Source: JAHHLP01 sp041609895 (lineage in GTDB: Bacteria; Bacteroidota; Rhodothermia; Rhodothermales; JABDKH01). From it: DNA of 39,471 nt. How positions within the stretch are numbered: the first letter of the stretch is position 1; each line of letters starts with the position of its first letter. Below the pieces are notes generated by a model that saw only the letters and a program-made list of their open reading frames with translations, was not told the DNA's origin and made no database searches. This document shows positions 25,857 to 34,786 of this stretch, piece by piece. The position numbers were made by a program, and so were the translations under genes. The stretch covers positions 1 to 39,471 of the forward strand of contig JBFIPX010000008.1 of the NCBI GenBank assembly GCA_041609895.1. The letters run 5' to 3'.

Positions 25857-27173
25857 TTATTCAAACATCGCAAGCGAGCTTTCGAGTTGCATCCGGATGT
25901 GCTTTAAATCCGCTCGGCCGGGATATCCGTCTGACAGGTATAGATCCGCCAGGTTTGACGGAGCCTCGAATTCGGCACCTCTCGTCTCTGCCGCCTGTCG
26001 GTAGGCCTCCCGAAACGGTACACCATCGGTTACGAGCTTGAGAGCTTCCGCGGTAGCAAACATCTCTGGGGAAACCGATGCTCGCATACGGTCGGTGTCG
26101 AAGGACACTCCGGCGAGCACGTTCTTGACCGCCACTAGTACGTCGGCGGCAGTAGTCACGGCCCGCATGACCGATTCCTTGGTGAGCTGCAGGTCGCGAT
26201 GATAGCCCGACGCGAGATTCGCGGGCAGTGTCGCGAGCAGGTTCAACTCCGCGACCAACCGATGGTAGGCGGCACGGGCCAGCTCGAGAACGTCCGGATT
26301 CCGTTTCTGAGGCATGATGCTGCTTCCCGTACAATACTCGTCCGGCAAGCGTACAAACCCGAACTCTGCCATACTGAATTGTATGAGATCCGATGCCAGT
26401 CGATTGATCGTCGACCCGATTTGAGCGCAGGCATGCACCACCTGCATCTCATACTTGCCGCGCGAGAGTTGAACCGCGGTGACATTCACCTGGGACCCTG
26501 CGAAGCCTAAGTCCGAGGCCACCTCCTCACGGGGCAGATGTAGAAACGGAACGCCATAGCCGGCGGCGCTACCGAGCGGGCTTCTGTTGACGCGACGGTA
26601 AGCCTCCGCAAGCGTGCCGACATCTTCGGAAAGCAGCTCCGCAAATCCCGCTGCCCACAGACCGGCGGTCGTAGGCATGGCGCGCTGCATGTGGGTGTAG
26701 CCGGGCATTACGTCTGTCGCGTGGCGTTCGGCGATGCTGCAAAGGAGATTCACGACCTCCGCTGCAACTCCGGCACTGCGTTTCAACTGGCCGCGGAGAA
26801 AGAGCCGAAGCGCGGCCAGCACCTGATCGTTTCGCGACCTGCCGGTATGGATCTTCTTACCCACCTCGCCGAGTCGCGCCGTGAGAAACCGTTCGATGAC
26901 GGTGTGGCTATCCTCGTCTTCGACGGTGACGGTGACACTCCCATTTTTGGCCAGCGCCTGAAGTTCTCCAAGACATTTCTCGACCACCTCGAGCTCGTCG
27001 CCATTCAGCACGCCCGTGGCCACGAGAGCCGCGGCATGAGCGCGGGTCGCATCGATATCGTGTGGAAGAAGCAATGTGTCCCACAAGTAATCATCACCGA
27101 CCGTGAATCGGGTCACCCAATCCTCTGCGTCGCGTCCTCCCTTGTACCAAATAGGGTGCTGTTCGTGCTTCAT
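25857..27173 (-). CDS. argH: Argininosuccinate lyase
   Basis: Encodes 438 residues from the ATG at 27173 (MKHEQHPIWYKGG), which begins 13 nt after the argE stop; longer frames would run far into argE. It belongs to the fumarase/aspartase superfamily: the signature TGSSIMPQKRNPD with the catalytic Ser loop, HTGRSRNDQV and MPGYTHMQRAMPTT are all intact. It cleaves argininosuccinate to arginine and fumarate, the last step of arginine synthesis. It is the last gene of the arg operon. Confidence 0.95.
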   Translation of the reverse strand: MKHEQHPIWYKGGRDAEDWVTRFTVGDDYLWDTLLLPHDIDATRAHAAALVATGVLNGDELEVVEKCLGELQALAKNGSVTVTVEDEDSHTVIERFLTARLGEVGKKIHTGRSRNDQVLAALRLFLRGQLKRSAGVAAEVVNLLCSIAERHATDVMPGYTHMQRAMPTTAGLWAAGFAELLSEDVGTLAEAYRRVNRSPLGSAAGYGVPFLHLPREEVASDLGFAGSQVNVTAVQLSRGKYEMQVVHACAQIGSTINRLASDLIQFSMAEFGFVRLPDEYCTGSSIMPQKRNPDVLELARAAYHRLVAELNLLATLPANLASGYHRDLQLTKESVMRAVTTAADVLVAVKNVLAGVSFDTDRMRASVSPEMFATAEALKLVTDGVPFREAYRQAAETRGAEFEAPSNLADLYLSDGYPGRADLKHIRMQLESSLAMFE

Positions 27174-27186
27174 GGGATCGTTTATC

Positions 27187-28281
27187 TCATGGACCGTCGT
27201 AATACGACTTGGCAATATTCTTGTAAACGCTAACGGCTCGGCGCACCTCGTCGGCGGCCACGCTCTCATGCGACGAATGTGAAAGCTCGCTCGAACCGGG
27301 GCCGATCTTGACGGTCGGGAGGTCGCGAAGAAAGAGCCAATCTGACGTGGTTGGGGAGCCGAACGGCTCCGCCTCCGATGCGCGCATACACGCCTGAACG
27401 ATTGGTTCATCGTGGTTTGTTGACACCGGCACCAAGCGGTCACTGTAGACTTCAAGGTCGCTCTCGAGGTGACTGTCGATAATCGTCACGAGTTCGTCGT
27501 GGGTGTACGCGGGAGTGGACCGAACGTCCAACGAGAAAGTGCATCGATCCGGAACCGCGTTCGTGGCTTTGCCGCCGACGATAGTGGTGACGGTTATCAG
27601 CGTTTGACCCAGCAGCGGGTCGTGCCGGTCGAGCGTGAGCGATGATAGTCGTGTGATGTCGCGGGCCGCCTTGTCAATCGCGTTGACTCCTAGGATGGAC
27701 CTTCCCGCGTGCGCGGACTTTCCTTTTGCGTGCACTTTGAGCATCAGCAAGCCCTTTTGCGCCGTACATGGCCGAAGATCCGTTGGTTCGCCCACGAGGG
27801 CTGCACTGATCTCAGGCAGGCGCGGGCGCAGATCCTCAAGGCCATTGTAACCCTTGCCGAGCTCTTCGCATGCCGTTAGCGCCACGATCAGTTGACCATT
27901 TGGGGGTATCCATCCTTCAGCGGCCAGCTCGAGAAGACAGGTGGTCATGGCCGCACCGCTTGCCTTGGCGTCGACCGCTCCGCGGCCGTAGATGCGTCCA
28001 TCGACCTCGACCGGATCGAAGGGATCGTACGGATGATCCGAAGATTCCGGGACGACGTCGAGATGCGTGTTCATCAGCAGACGATTCTCACCATCCCCAA
28101 GCCAGAAGTAGACATTATCACCGTGCCGCCCACAGTGGATTCCCTCGGAACTAACGAGACTCTCCACGTAATCCGCGATCTCCGCTTCTTCATGACTCAC
28201 GGACCTAAAGCGAATCATGTCGCAAAGTAAGTCAACGACGTCTACAGAAAGATCTCTCACGACTGTCGTCCCTGATTCCAT
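27187..28281 (-). CDS. argE: M20 deacylase of the N-acyl-arginine pathway (ArgE-like)
   Basis: Encodes 364 residues from the ATG at 28281, which follows the argB stop directly (TGAAATG). The M20 di-zinc site is visible: MNTHLDVVP (His, with the following Asp), GRGAVDAKASGAA, and the EE pair in ALTACEELGKG, plus VGEPTDL and a dimerisation domain. Because the neighbouring carbamoyltransferase acts on N-acyl-ornithine, the likely substrate is N-acyl-citrulline (acetyl or succinyl) rather than N-acetylornithine. LysK-like deacylases are close relatives. An in-frame ATG at 28305 would overlap argB by 22 nt and is less likely. Confidence 0.88.
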   Translation of the reverse strand: MESGTTVVRDLSVDVVDLLCDMIRFRSVSHEEAEIADYVESLVSSEGIHCGRHGDNVYFWLGDGENRLLMNTHLDVVPESSDHPYDPFDPVEVDGRIYGRGAVDAKASGAAMTTCLLELAAEGWIPPNGQLIVALTACEELGKGYNGLEDLRPRLPEISAALVGEPTDLRPCTAQKGLLMLKVHAKGKSAHAGRSILGVNAIDKAARDITRLSSLTLDRHDPLLGQTLITVTTIVGGKATNAVPDRCTFSLDVRSTPAYTHDELVTIIDSHLESDLEVYSDRLVPVSTNHDEPIVQACMRASEAEPFGSPTTSDWLFLRDLPTVKIGPGSSELSHSSHESVAADEVRRAVSVYKNIAKSYYDGP

Positions 28282-28282
28282 T

Positions 28283-29095
28283 TCACGGTACCACTTCCGT
28301 AGCATGCGATCGATCAAGCAGGTCGTCAGGCCCGATGACAAGCACTTCGGGTACGCCCGCATCCAGGGCATCGAACGCTACCTTGAGCTTGACGCGCATG
28401 CCGCCGGAAATCCAGCCTTCCTGTACCCCGGCGTTGAACCGCGTGCGGCTACAACGTGTGATGACTGAGCCGTTCCCATCCGCCGCATCCCGCAGGCTGC
28501 CGGTCTCGGTGACAAGCATGAGCGTACGCGCCCCTACGGCCGCTGCGATAGAACTCGCGATTGTATCAGCGTTCACGTTATACGCCTGACCGTCATCGCC
28601 AACGCCGAGCGGCCCGACCACCGGTGTCAGGTCCGCCGCGAGCAACGCATCGAGTACCCGCGAATTCACTTCCCGGACGTCGCCTACATATCCGAAGTCG
28701 ACCTGCCTACCATCGATGTTCCAGGGCGGTCTTCGTTCAACCCGCACAAGAGAGGCATCGACTCCGCTAAGCCCAACCGCTTCGACGCCACAGGCAAGGG
28801 CCTGGCCGACCAGTCGCGTGTTGAGTGACCCACGCGCGACCCATTCCATAATTTCAAGATCACGGGCAGTTGTCACGCGGCGACCCTGAACGATTTCGGG
28901 CTCGTGCCCGAGCATTCGCGCAACCCGTGTCGCCTCGGGCCCACCACCGTGAACTACGATGACTGGCTGTTCGATCTTGAGCGCTCCAATGCTCGTCCAG
29001 AATTCCTCGAGATCCTTCGTGACCAACGCGCCGCCGATTTTGACGACAGTCGGCGCACCTCCGCCCACTCCGTTTGAATAACCGTCTGATTTCAT
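28283..29095 (-). CDS. argB: N-acylglutamate kinase (ArgB)
   Basis: Encodes 270 residues of the amino-acid kinase fold. Motifs are VVKIGGALVT, VIVVHGGGPEATRVAR, VGLSGVDASLV and VNADTIASSIAAAVGARTLMLVTETGSL. It phosphorylates the gamma-carboxyl of an N-acylglutamate. It lacks the long N-terminal helix associated with arginine-feedback-inhibited hexameric forms, so feedback inhibition by arginine at this step may be absent, which would leave transcription control more important. It overlaps argF' by 4 nt and abuts argE. Confidence 0.93.
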   Translation of the reverse strand: MKSDGYSNGVGGGAPTVVKIGGALVTKDLEEFWTSIGALKIEQPVIVVHGGGPEATRVARMLGHEPEIVQGRRVTTARDLEIMEWVARGSLNTRLVGQALACGVEAVGLSGVDASLVRVERRPPWNIDGRQVDFGYVGDVREVNSRVLDALLAADLTPVVGPLGVGDDGQAYNVNADTIASSIAAAVGARTLMLVTETGSLRDAADGNGSVITRCSRTRFNAGVQEGWISGGMRVKLKVAFDALDAGVPEVLVIGPDDLLDRSHATEVVP

Positions 29096-30117
29096 TGCAT
29101 GGGCGCCGGTTTCAAATTCCAGGCCATCTCCAATATTGCCTTTTGCGCATAAAGCCGATACTCCGCCTGACGTAGATGGATTGCGTGCGGCCCATCCAGA
29201 ACCCGGTCATCTACTACGACATTCCTTCGTACCGGCAGGCAATGCATAAAGACGCCATTGTCCGTCGTCGACATCAGATCCTCAGTCACGCGCCAATCCT
29301 TCAGTTGGGAGCGGCGTACGGCTTCCGTTTCCGGGTCGTCGTAGACAGCTCGTCCGGCCCAAGACTTGGCATACACCACGTGAGCGCCAGCAAGCGCTTG
29401 GTCCTGGCTTGTCGATTCTGAAACGGAGCCGCCGGCTTCGGCTGCGTACTGACGCGCCCTGCTCATTACGGTCTCATCCAACTCGAATCCGTCGGGCCGG
29501 GCGACAACGACGTCCATTCCGAGCCGTGCCGCCATCGACACTGCAGAGTTGGCGACAGCCATCGGGAGCGCTTTCGGATGGTAGCACCACGTCAGCACAA
29601 ACTTGCGCCCCCGCGGATTTCCATCGAAGGACTCCATGATTGTCGAGGCATCCGCAAGCTCCTGGCACGGATGACAAAACGCGGACTCGAGGTTAATGAC
29701 CGGCACCGCCGCCGCAGCAGCAAACCGATTGATCAGGTACTCCTGCGAATCCTTGCGGTAGTCCGACAGCGACGCAAATACCCGCACGCCGATCGCATCG
29801 AAGTATTTCGACAAGACCCCGACTGCCTCCTGAATATGTTCGGCTTCCGGCCCATCCATCACTACGCCGTCATCGAAGGCCATTTGCCAGGTACCGGAGC
29901 CCTGCGAGATCGTCGTGGCAATTGCACCCATCTGTGCCGCTGCCACCTCCATTGACGTTCGCGTTCGCAGCGAAGGGTTAAAGAACATCAGACAGAGGCT
30001 CTTGCCTTCAGCCCTGAGATCCCACGCCCTGCCCTGTCGTCCCGATCGTAAACTCGACTCCAACGCATCCTCCCATTCGGAACGACCAAGATGTTGCCAT
30101 CCAATGAGATGATTCAT
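29092..30117 (-). CDS. argF': N-acetyl- or N-succinyl-ornithine carbamoyltransferase
   Basis: Encodes 341 residues. The carbamoyl-phosphate site is FFNPSLRTRTSME. CHPCQELADAS, FVLTWCYHPKALPMAVANS, VYAKSWAG, NGVFMHCLPVRRN and RLYAQKAI follow the Xanthomonas AOTCase and Bacteroides SOTCase pattern rather than ordinary ornithine carbamoyltransferase. In the specificity loop VVMDGPEAEHI, the residue aligned (from memory) to Glu92 of the Xanthomonas acetyl enzyme and Pro90 of the Bacteroides succinyl enzyme is Ala. Either acyl substrate is thus possible, with succinyl favoured by that position. It overlaps argD by 4 nt (30114-30117). Confidence 0.92.
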   Translation of the reverse strand: MNHLIGWQHLGRSEWEDALESSLRSGRQGRAWDLRAEGKSLCLMFFNPSLRTRTSMEVAAAQMGAIATTISQGSGTWQMAFDDGVVMDGPEAEHIQEAVGVLSKYFDAIGVRVFASLSDYRKDSQEYLINRFAAAAAVPVINLESAFCHPCQELADASTIMESFDGNPRGRKFVLTWCYHPKALPMAVANSAVSMAARLGMDVVVARPDGFELDETVMSRARQYAAEAGGSVSESTSQDQALAGAHVVYAKSWAGRAVYDDPETEAVRRSQLKDWRVTEDLMSTTDNGVFMHCLPVRRNVVVDDRVLDGPHAIHLRQAEYRLYAQKAILEMAWNLKPAPMQ

Positions 30118-31298
30118 ACGGTCGATGCCTCTTTGCGTGTGTCCGCTACACGGCTGAACGACTCGAGAAATCGGTGGATAGCATCATCAGGTGTATTCAG
30201 GGGTGGCATAAGCCGAATTACGCGGGGGTCACCCGACCCGCCCACCAGGATGCCATCTTCCCGTAACGCCGCGATCACCGGCTTGGCCGCCCGATCAAGT
30301 TCGATGCCGATTAGGCATCCACTTCCTCGCACCGAAACTGCCAACTCCGCTACGCCGCTTTCGATCGCTTCGAATATCTCAGTGGCTCGATCCATGAGAC
30401 CTTCACTAACGATGGTTTCCAAGGTCGCGCTCACGGCCGCCATCGCGATCATTCCACCGCCGAAGGTTGTCCCCTGATCTGCCAGCTCGACCGTGTCGGC
30501 GATCGCTCGCGTGGCCAGCACGGCGCCGACCGGAATGCCCGAGCCGAGGCTCTTGGCCATGGTGATCAGATCCGGCTCCACATCGAGCTGCTCGGAAATC
30601 GAAAAGGTCCCTGTTCTACCGACGCCCGTCTGGACCTCGTCCAGGATCAGAATCGTACCCGCCTCCCGGCAGGCGTTTCCGACGTCCACGAGAAAACCAG
30701 GTTCGGCCTCCACCATCCCTGCCATGCTCTGGATCGGCTCCACGATGACGGCCGCGACGTTGCCGTGGCCCAACGCATCTCGCACCGCATCAGAATTGTT
30801 GAGCGGCACGAAGGTGGTCGGCCCAAGCGCTTCGAGATAAGGCGCGCGATATCGCTCGCTCCATGTGACGGACAGAGATCCGAGAGTTCGACCATGGAAT
30901 GCTTGTTCGAACGCAACAACCGTCGAACGACCCGTCGCCTTGCGAGCAAGCTTGAGCGCGGTTTCGTTTGCTTCAGTCCCCGAGTTGCAAAAGAAAACTC
31001 GGTCGATGGATGGTGGCGAAATCGAGACGATCAACTCGGCGGCTCTTGCCCTCGTTGCGTTGTAGACGACATTGGAATAGAACAACAAGTTGCCGGCTTG
31101 CTCACGCACAGCTTCCACGACAGCCGGCGGACTGTGACCCAGCGGCGTCACACAATGACCTCCATAGAAGTCGAGGTACTTTCTTCCGTCGGCATCCCAC
31201 AGATAACAGCCGCTGCCGCGCTCTACGACGATCGGCAGCTTTGCATAGGTGGCTAGCTGGAATCGGTCCTCAAGTTTTATGATGTCCTGCGTTTTCAC
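30114..31298 (-). CDS. argD: N-acylornithine aminotransferase
   Basis: Encodes 394 residues, class III PLP aminotransferase. Landmarks are FCNSGTEANETALKLARK, EQAFHGRTLGSLS, LDEVQTGVGRTG, the PLP Lys249 in MAKSLGSGIPVGA, and TTFGGGMIAMA. It converts N-acylglutamate semialdehyde to N-acylornithine. It starts 2 nt after the argC stop and its stop overlaps the argF' start, in keeping with one polycistronic message. Confidence 0.94.
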   Translation of the reverse strand: MKTQDIIKLEDRFQLATYAKLPIVVERGSGCYLWDADGRKYLDFYGGHCVTPLGHSPPAVVEAVREQAGNLLFYSNVVYNATRARAAELIVSISPPSIDRVFFCNSGTEANETALKLARKATGRSTVVAFEQAFHGRTLGSLSVTWSERYRAPYLEALGPTTFVPLNNSDAVRDALGHGNVAAVIVEPIQSMAGMVEAEPGFLVDVGNACREAGTILILDEVQTGVGRTGTFSISEQLDVEPDLITMAKSLGSGIPVGAVLATRAIADTVELADQGTTFGGGMIAMAAVSATLETIVSEGLMDRATEIFEAIESGVAELAVSVRGSGCLIGIELDRAAKPVIAALREDGILVGGSGDPRVIRLMPPLNTPDDAIHRFLESFSRVADTRKEASTV

Positions 31299-31300
31299 GG

Positions 31301-32332
31301 CTACACCTCGATCGCAGCAGGTGTCTGACTCTCAGGAATGAGTCCGGTGGTCTCCGTAATCCCCAGCATCAAGTTCAAATTCTGGATGGCTTGCGAGGCC
31401 GCTCCCTTGAGGAGGTTATCGATAGCAAAACCGATAACAACGTGCCTTGACGACACCATCCAGCCTACGTCGAAGAAGGGAGTGCCCACGGCATACCGCA
31501 ACTCAGGGAGTTGGTCCGGCCAGAGTCGCACCAGAGGCGCCTCTCCGTACGCATTTTCAAACGCGGCGCTGAGATTGGACGCGTCCATGCCCTCGGGAAG
31601 TTCAAGATGCGCCGTACCCCAGATTCCGCGCGTCCACGGACCGGAGGCGGGCACGAAATCTATGCTGATGCCCTCGCCAAGTAGGGCCTCCATCTCGGGC
31701 TGGTGTTGATGCCCGAAGACCTTGTAGGCTCGAACGTTTCCATCTCGGGTCGGGTAGTGCGTCGTCGACTTCGGCTTGGCGCCGGACCCGGATGCTCCTG
31801 TAAGTGCAGTAACGGCAGCCCGCACTGCCCAGCCCGAACGCGAAAGCGGCCATAGAGCGAGACTGATCGCAGTCGCAAAACAACCGGGATTCGCCACCAT
31901 CACAATTTCGTCCGGGTAAGGCGCCCGAACTTCCGGTAAACCATATACGAACTGCTCCAGCAGTGCCGGCGCCGGGTGATCGAAGCCGAACCACCGTGGA
32001 TAGACGGCGGGGTCCCGAAAACGAAAGTCGGCGCTGAGGTCGACGATCGCACCACGATAGTCAATACGCAGAAGCGACAGGACTGCGTAGGCGCCCTGCC
32101 CGTGCTCAGCTGCGATCAGTACCGCGTCAACTTCGCTGGCGTCCGCCTCGTCAAAATCGGCAAACTCGAGATCGGTCGTTGCGGCAAGACTGGGATGTGC
32201 GGCTGACAAGGGCTTGCCGGCAAAAGTGCGGCTTGTCACAAACGAGAGTTCGCAGTACGGATGACCCGCGATGAGCCGAATCAACTCGCCGCCCGTGTAG
32301 CCGGCGCCGTGGAGTATGCCAATACGCTTCAT
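31301..32332 (-). CDS. argC: N-acyl-gamma-glutamyl-phosphate reductase
   Basis: Encodes 343 residues. The NADP-binding motif is GILHGAGYTGGELIRL, and the catalytic Cys151 lies in ANPGCFATAIS. GASGSGAKPKSTTHYPTRDGNVRAYKVFGHQHQPEM and FVPASGPWTRGIWGTAHL are the substrate-side motifs. It reduces N-acylglutamyl phosphate to the semialdehyde. It lies 4 nt after the P-loop gene. Confidence 0.95.
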   Translation of the reverse strand: MKRIGILHGAGYTGGELIRLIAGHPYCELSFVTSRTFAGKPLSAAHPSLAATTDLEFADFDEADASEVDAVLIAAEHGQGAYAVLSLLRIDYRGAIVDLSADFRFRDPAVYPRWFGFDHPAPALLEQFVYGLPEVRAPYPDEIVMVANPGCFATAISLALWPLSRSGWAVRAAVTALTGASGSGAKPKSTTHYPTRDGNVRAYKVFGHQHQPEMEALLGEGISIDFVPASGPWTRGIWGTAHLELPEGMDASNLSAAFENAYGEAPLVRLWPDQLPELRYAVGTPFFDVGWMVSSRHVVIGFAIDNLLKGAASQAIQNLNLMLGITETTGLIPESQTPAAIEV

Positions 32333-32336
32333 CGGC

Positions 32337-33437
32337 TCAAACGTTGATGGTCACTTTTCGCGGTCCCGCGGTCTTCAGCTTTCTCGCGCGGCTGGGAAAC
32401 ATCTCCACCAGGTGCTCGATGATCTGGTCTCCGTTTTGCATTGCGTTGATGGCCGTAATGCCAAGAACCTGCTCGATATATTGGCTTCCCACTGCGTTGT
32501 CCGTGACCGGTCCCGTGACGATCTCGATGGGAGCGTCGTAGCGCTGTCGGAAAAGCTGATCGGCTGACCAAACGCCTGCCAGATCCGTCGCCGCCACGAT
32601 GTTCGCGCGGACGAACTTCTGCAGTTCCTTGTCGAGTAGCAATTCGTCCACGCCGTAGTACCCGATGAAGCCGTCTCCCAATTCGAGGACGATAACGTCG
32701 GGGTCGTACTCATCGTTCAGATGCTGAATGAGTCCCTTGGCGTACGGAGCCATCTGTTTGTTCGTGGACGCAACGACACCCAGATCAGTAAAGGACGCAA
32801 CGCCTATCGCACCGTGGTCAGACATATTTCGAACGTCCCGCTGGAGGGCTGCGCCGGTTGATTTGCCGGCGGCAACACGGAGGCCCCTGTCGGTGAGCCC
32901 GCGAACGATCTGGCACGCCGCTAGCGTCTTGCCCGTGTTCATGGAGGTGCCGCTGACAAGGATCAGCGGTGCCGACTCCGTAAGCGAGTATTGCGGCTGG
33001 AGCGCAAAGTCCTGGATCCGAGCGTGATGGTATTTCCCATCCTGTTCGACGAGAACGGCACCGAGAACCTCGACGCGCAGCGATGGACCGAGGTCGGGGT
33101 GATCTGAGGTGCACTCTCCGATAATGCCTCCCATGTTGAGCACGTTCAGGATGTCTCCATCCCTGACGCGGTGCGGAAGTCGGCCGCTGTAACCTTTCAA
33201 TGCCTGCCGCTCGCCGAGCACGCCGACCAGCACGTCGCCTTTGGATATCGTGTGAAACGTCGCATCGGTGCACTCCACCTGGTTGTAAACCTCTTTCTTG
33301 TCGAGCGCCCGGACGGCCACGCAGTAGCCTTCCGCAGCCACGATGTACGGGGAGCACATGACCTCCTCCGTCAGCCCGCACCGCCCTGTACTGGACGCGA
33401 TGTGGTCGGCCTTGAGTGGAAATACGGATTCGAGCAT
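32337..33437 (-). CDS. P-loop protein of DUF1611/DgcN-like type inside the arg operon
   Basis: Encodes 366 residues. The N-terminal part (1-150) has no recognised domain but is rich in Gly and Cys (STGRCGLTEEVMCSP, NMGGIIGEC). The C-terminal half starts with a Walker A motif, VSGTSMNTGKTLAA (163-171 core), followed by a BioD/MinD-like pattern (VIVLELGDGFIGYYGV). This two-part layout resembles DUF1611, the family that, as I recall, includes the D-glutamate N-acetyltransferase DgcN. It sits between argG (25-nt gap) and argC (4-nt gap), while no argA, argJ or GNAT gene is present. The inference is that it makes or helps make the N-acylglutamate precursor. Family assignment and function are both unproven. 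Confidence 0.7.
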   Translation of the reverse strand: MLESVFPLKADHIASSTGRCGLTEEVMCSPYIVAAEGYCVAVRALDKKEVYNQVECTDATFHTISKGDVLVGVLGERQALKGYSGRLPHRVRDGDILNVLNMGGIIGECTSDHPDLGPSLRVEVLGAVLVEQDGKYHHARIQDFALQPQYSLTESAPLILVSGTSMNTGKTLAACQIVRGLTDRGLRVAAGKSTGAALQRDVRNMSDHGAIGVASFTDLGVVASTNKQMAPYAKGLIQHLNDEYDPDVIVLELGDGFIGYYGVDELLLDKELQKFVRANIVAATDLAGVWSADQLFRQRYDAPIEIVTGPVTDNAVGSQYIEQVLGITAINAMQNGDQIIEHLVEMFPSRARKLKTAGPRKVTINV

Positions 33438-33462
33438 CTTCTCAAGTATTGTAGTTGGTTGG

Positions 33463-34707
33463 CTAGCTAACGGCCACTTCGTCGGCTGACTGTCGATCCT
33501 CGTGCGACCCTACCCCGGCTCTTGCCGCTCTCGCAGCGAGAAAAGCCTGAACGCCGGCAATTCTGCTATACCCCTCAGCATCGCGACCGCTCCAGAGCGC
33601 GTTCGTTTCTCCGTACGTCGCCACCGACTGATCGAACAGTGAGTACTTGCTCGAACAGCCTTCGACCGTAACACGTCCCTTTAGCAGCCGCAATCGAACC
33701 GTGCCTGAAACGCGCTGCTGCGACGAATCGATCATCGCCTCAATATCGCGCATCACCGGATCGAAGTACTGCCCTTCGTGAAGCAGCATTCCGTAGAAGT
33801 CTGCGACTTGGTCCTTCTGGTAACGCTGCCACTTGGTCAATACGATCTTCTCAAGCTCCCGGTGGGCGGCAATAAGAATAGTCGCCGCTGGCGCCTCAAA
33901 CCCGATGCGCCCTTTTATTCCAAGAATGGTGTCACCGACGTGAATATCACGACCCACTCCGTGGCGCCCACCGACCACGTTGAGCTTCTCAATCAGAGCA
34001 ACGGGGTCCATGTTAACGCCACCCAGGGACGACGGTACGCCTGAAGCGAACCCCACTTCGAGGACCTCGGCGCCATCAGGAGCTTCCTCTGCAGGGGTCG
34101 TATCTGGAAACGCGAACGCGGGAAGCGACTGGTGCGAAGTAAGTGTTTCACGCCCACCGATCGTCGTACCCCACAAACCTCTGTTGATTGAGTACGCCGT
34201 GGTCGACTCGTCGACCTGAAACCCACGCTCAACAAGGAATGTCGTGGTCTGCTCCCTGCTCAACCCTCCATCCCGAATTGGAGTGATTACTTCAAGGTCA
34301 TCGCCGAGCACGCGCATGGCCACGTCGAATCGAACCTGATCGTTGCCCGCTCCGGTTGAGCCGTGTGCGATCTGTCGCGCGCCGATGGAACGTGCATAGT
34401 CCACGATGAGCCGGGCCTGAACGATCCTCTCGGGACCGACGCACAGTGGATAGACGCCGCCTCTGAGAACATTGCCTTTGATGAGATAGGACAACAGGTC
34501 GCCGAACAACTCTGATCTGCCATCGATCGTCACGTGTTCAGCGGCACCGAGCTCCGCGGACCTTCCGGTCAGCGTGTCCAGATCGGCCTTTGTCAACCCG
34601 CCCGTATTGATGGTCACCGTGACCACTTCTTCGCCCGTCGTTTCCCGGAGAAAGGGAACGCAGAACGACGTATCGAGGCCGCCGCTGAAAGCGAGAACTA
34701 TCGACAT
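33463..34707 (-). CDS. argG: Argininosuccinate synthase
   Basis: Encodes 414 residues from the ATG at 34707 (MSIVLAFSGGLDTSF), which matches the family start; an upstream in-frame codon adds eight residues that lie in the attenuator. The ATP pyrophosphatase loop is AFSGGLDTS. IAHGSTGAGNDQVRF, INRGLWGTTIGG and VGRDIHVGDTILGIKGR are family motifs. It joins citrulline to aspartate with ATP. It is the first structural gene of the operon, 22 nt after the leader terminator, and has no clear Shine-Dalgarno site. Confidence 0.95.
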   Translation of the reverse strand: MSIVLAFSGGLDTSFCVPFLRETTGEEVVTVTINTGGLTKADLDTLTGRSAELGAAEHVTIDGRSELFGDLLSYLIKGNVLRGGVYPLCVGPERIVQARLIVDYARSIGARQIAHGSTGAGNDQVRFDVAMRVLGDDLEVITPIRDGGLSREQTTTFLVERGFQVDESTTAYSINRGLWGTTIGGRETLTSHQSLPAFAFPDTTPAEEAPDGAEVLEVGFASGVPSSLGGVNMDPVALIEKLNVVGGRHGVGRDIHVGDTILGIKGRIGFEAPAATILIAAHRELEKIVLTKWQRYQKDQVADFYGMLLHEGQYFDPVMRDIEAMIDSSQQRVSGTVRLRLLKGRVTVEGCSSKYSLFDQSVATYGETNALWSGRDAEGYSRIAGVQAFLAARAARAGVGSHEDRQSADEVAVS

Positions 34708-34729
34708 TTGGCTGTCATTTCTGATTAAC

Positions 34730-34761
34730 AAAAAAGGCGCTGACCGGATGGTTCAGCGCCT
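34730..34761 (-). terminator. Attenuator: intrinsic terminator between the Arg leader ORF and argG
   Basis: On the minus strand AGGCGCTGA (34761-34753) pairs perfectly with TCAGCGCCT (34743-34735) over a 9-nt loop and runs into six T residues (34735-34730). It lies 25 nt after the leader ORF stop and 22 nt before the argG ATG, so it would block the operon unless an alternative structure forms. This is what a transcription attenuator looks like. Confidence 0.85.
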
Positions 34762-34779
34762 GCGACTCGGATGTTCAGC
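34746..34779 (-). repeat. Near-identical repeat in the arg leader (candidate antiterminator element)
   Basis: GGATGTTCAGC (34769-34779, plus strand) and GGATGGTTCAGC (34746-34757) are direct repeats differing by one inserted G. The second is part of the terminator stem-loop. The stretch around the leader stop codon (minus strand ATGTTCTAGC, 34795-34786) can pair with the first copy (inner stem of a pre-terminator hairpin) or, with two bulges, with the second copy (terminator 5' arm). Found by eye; no folding energies were computed. Confidence 0.45.
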
Positions 34780-34786
34780 CTTAGAG

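Noticed and set aside
25861..27455. Long 5' extension of argH to 27455 giving a 532-residue protein.
   Set aside because: The extra N-terminal 94 residues overlap argE in another frame and do not resemble argininosuccinate lyase; the ATG at 27173 gives the family start.
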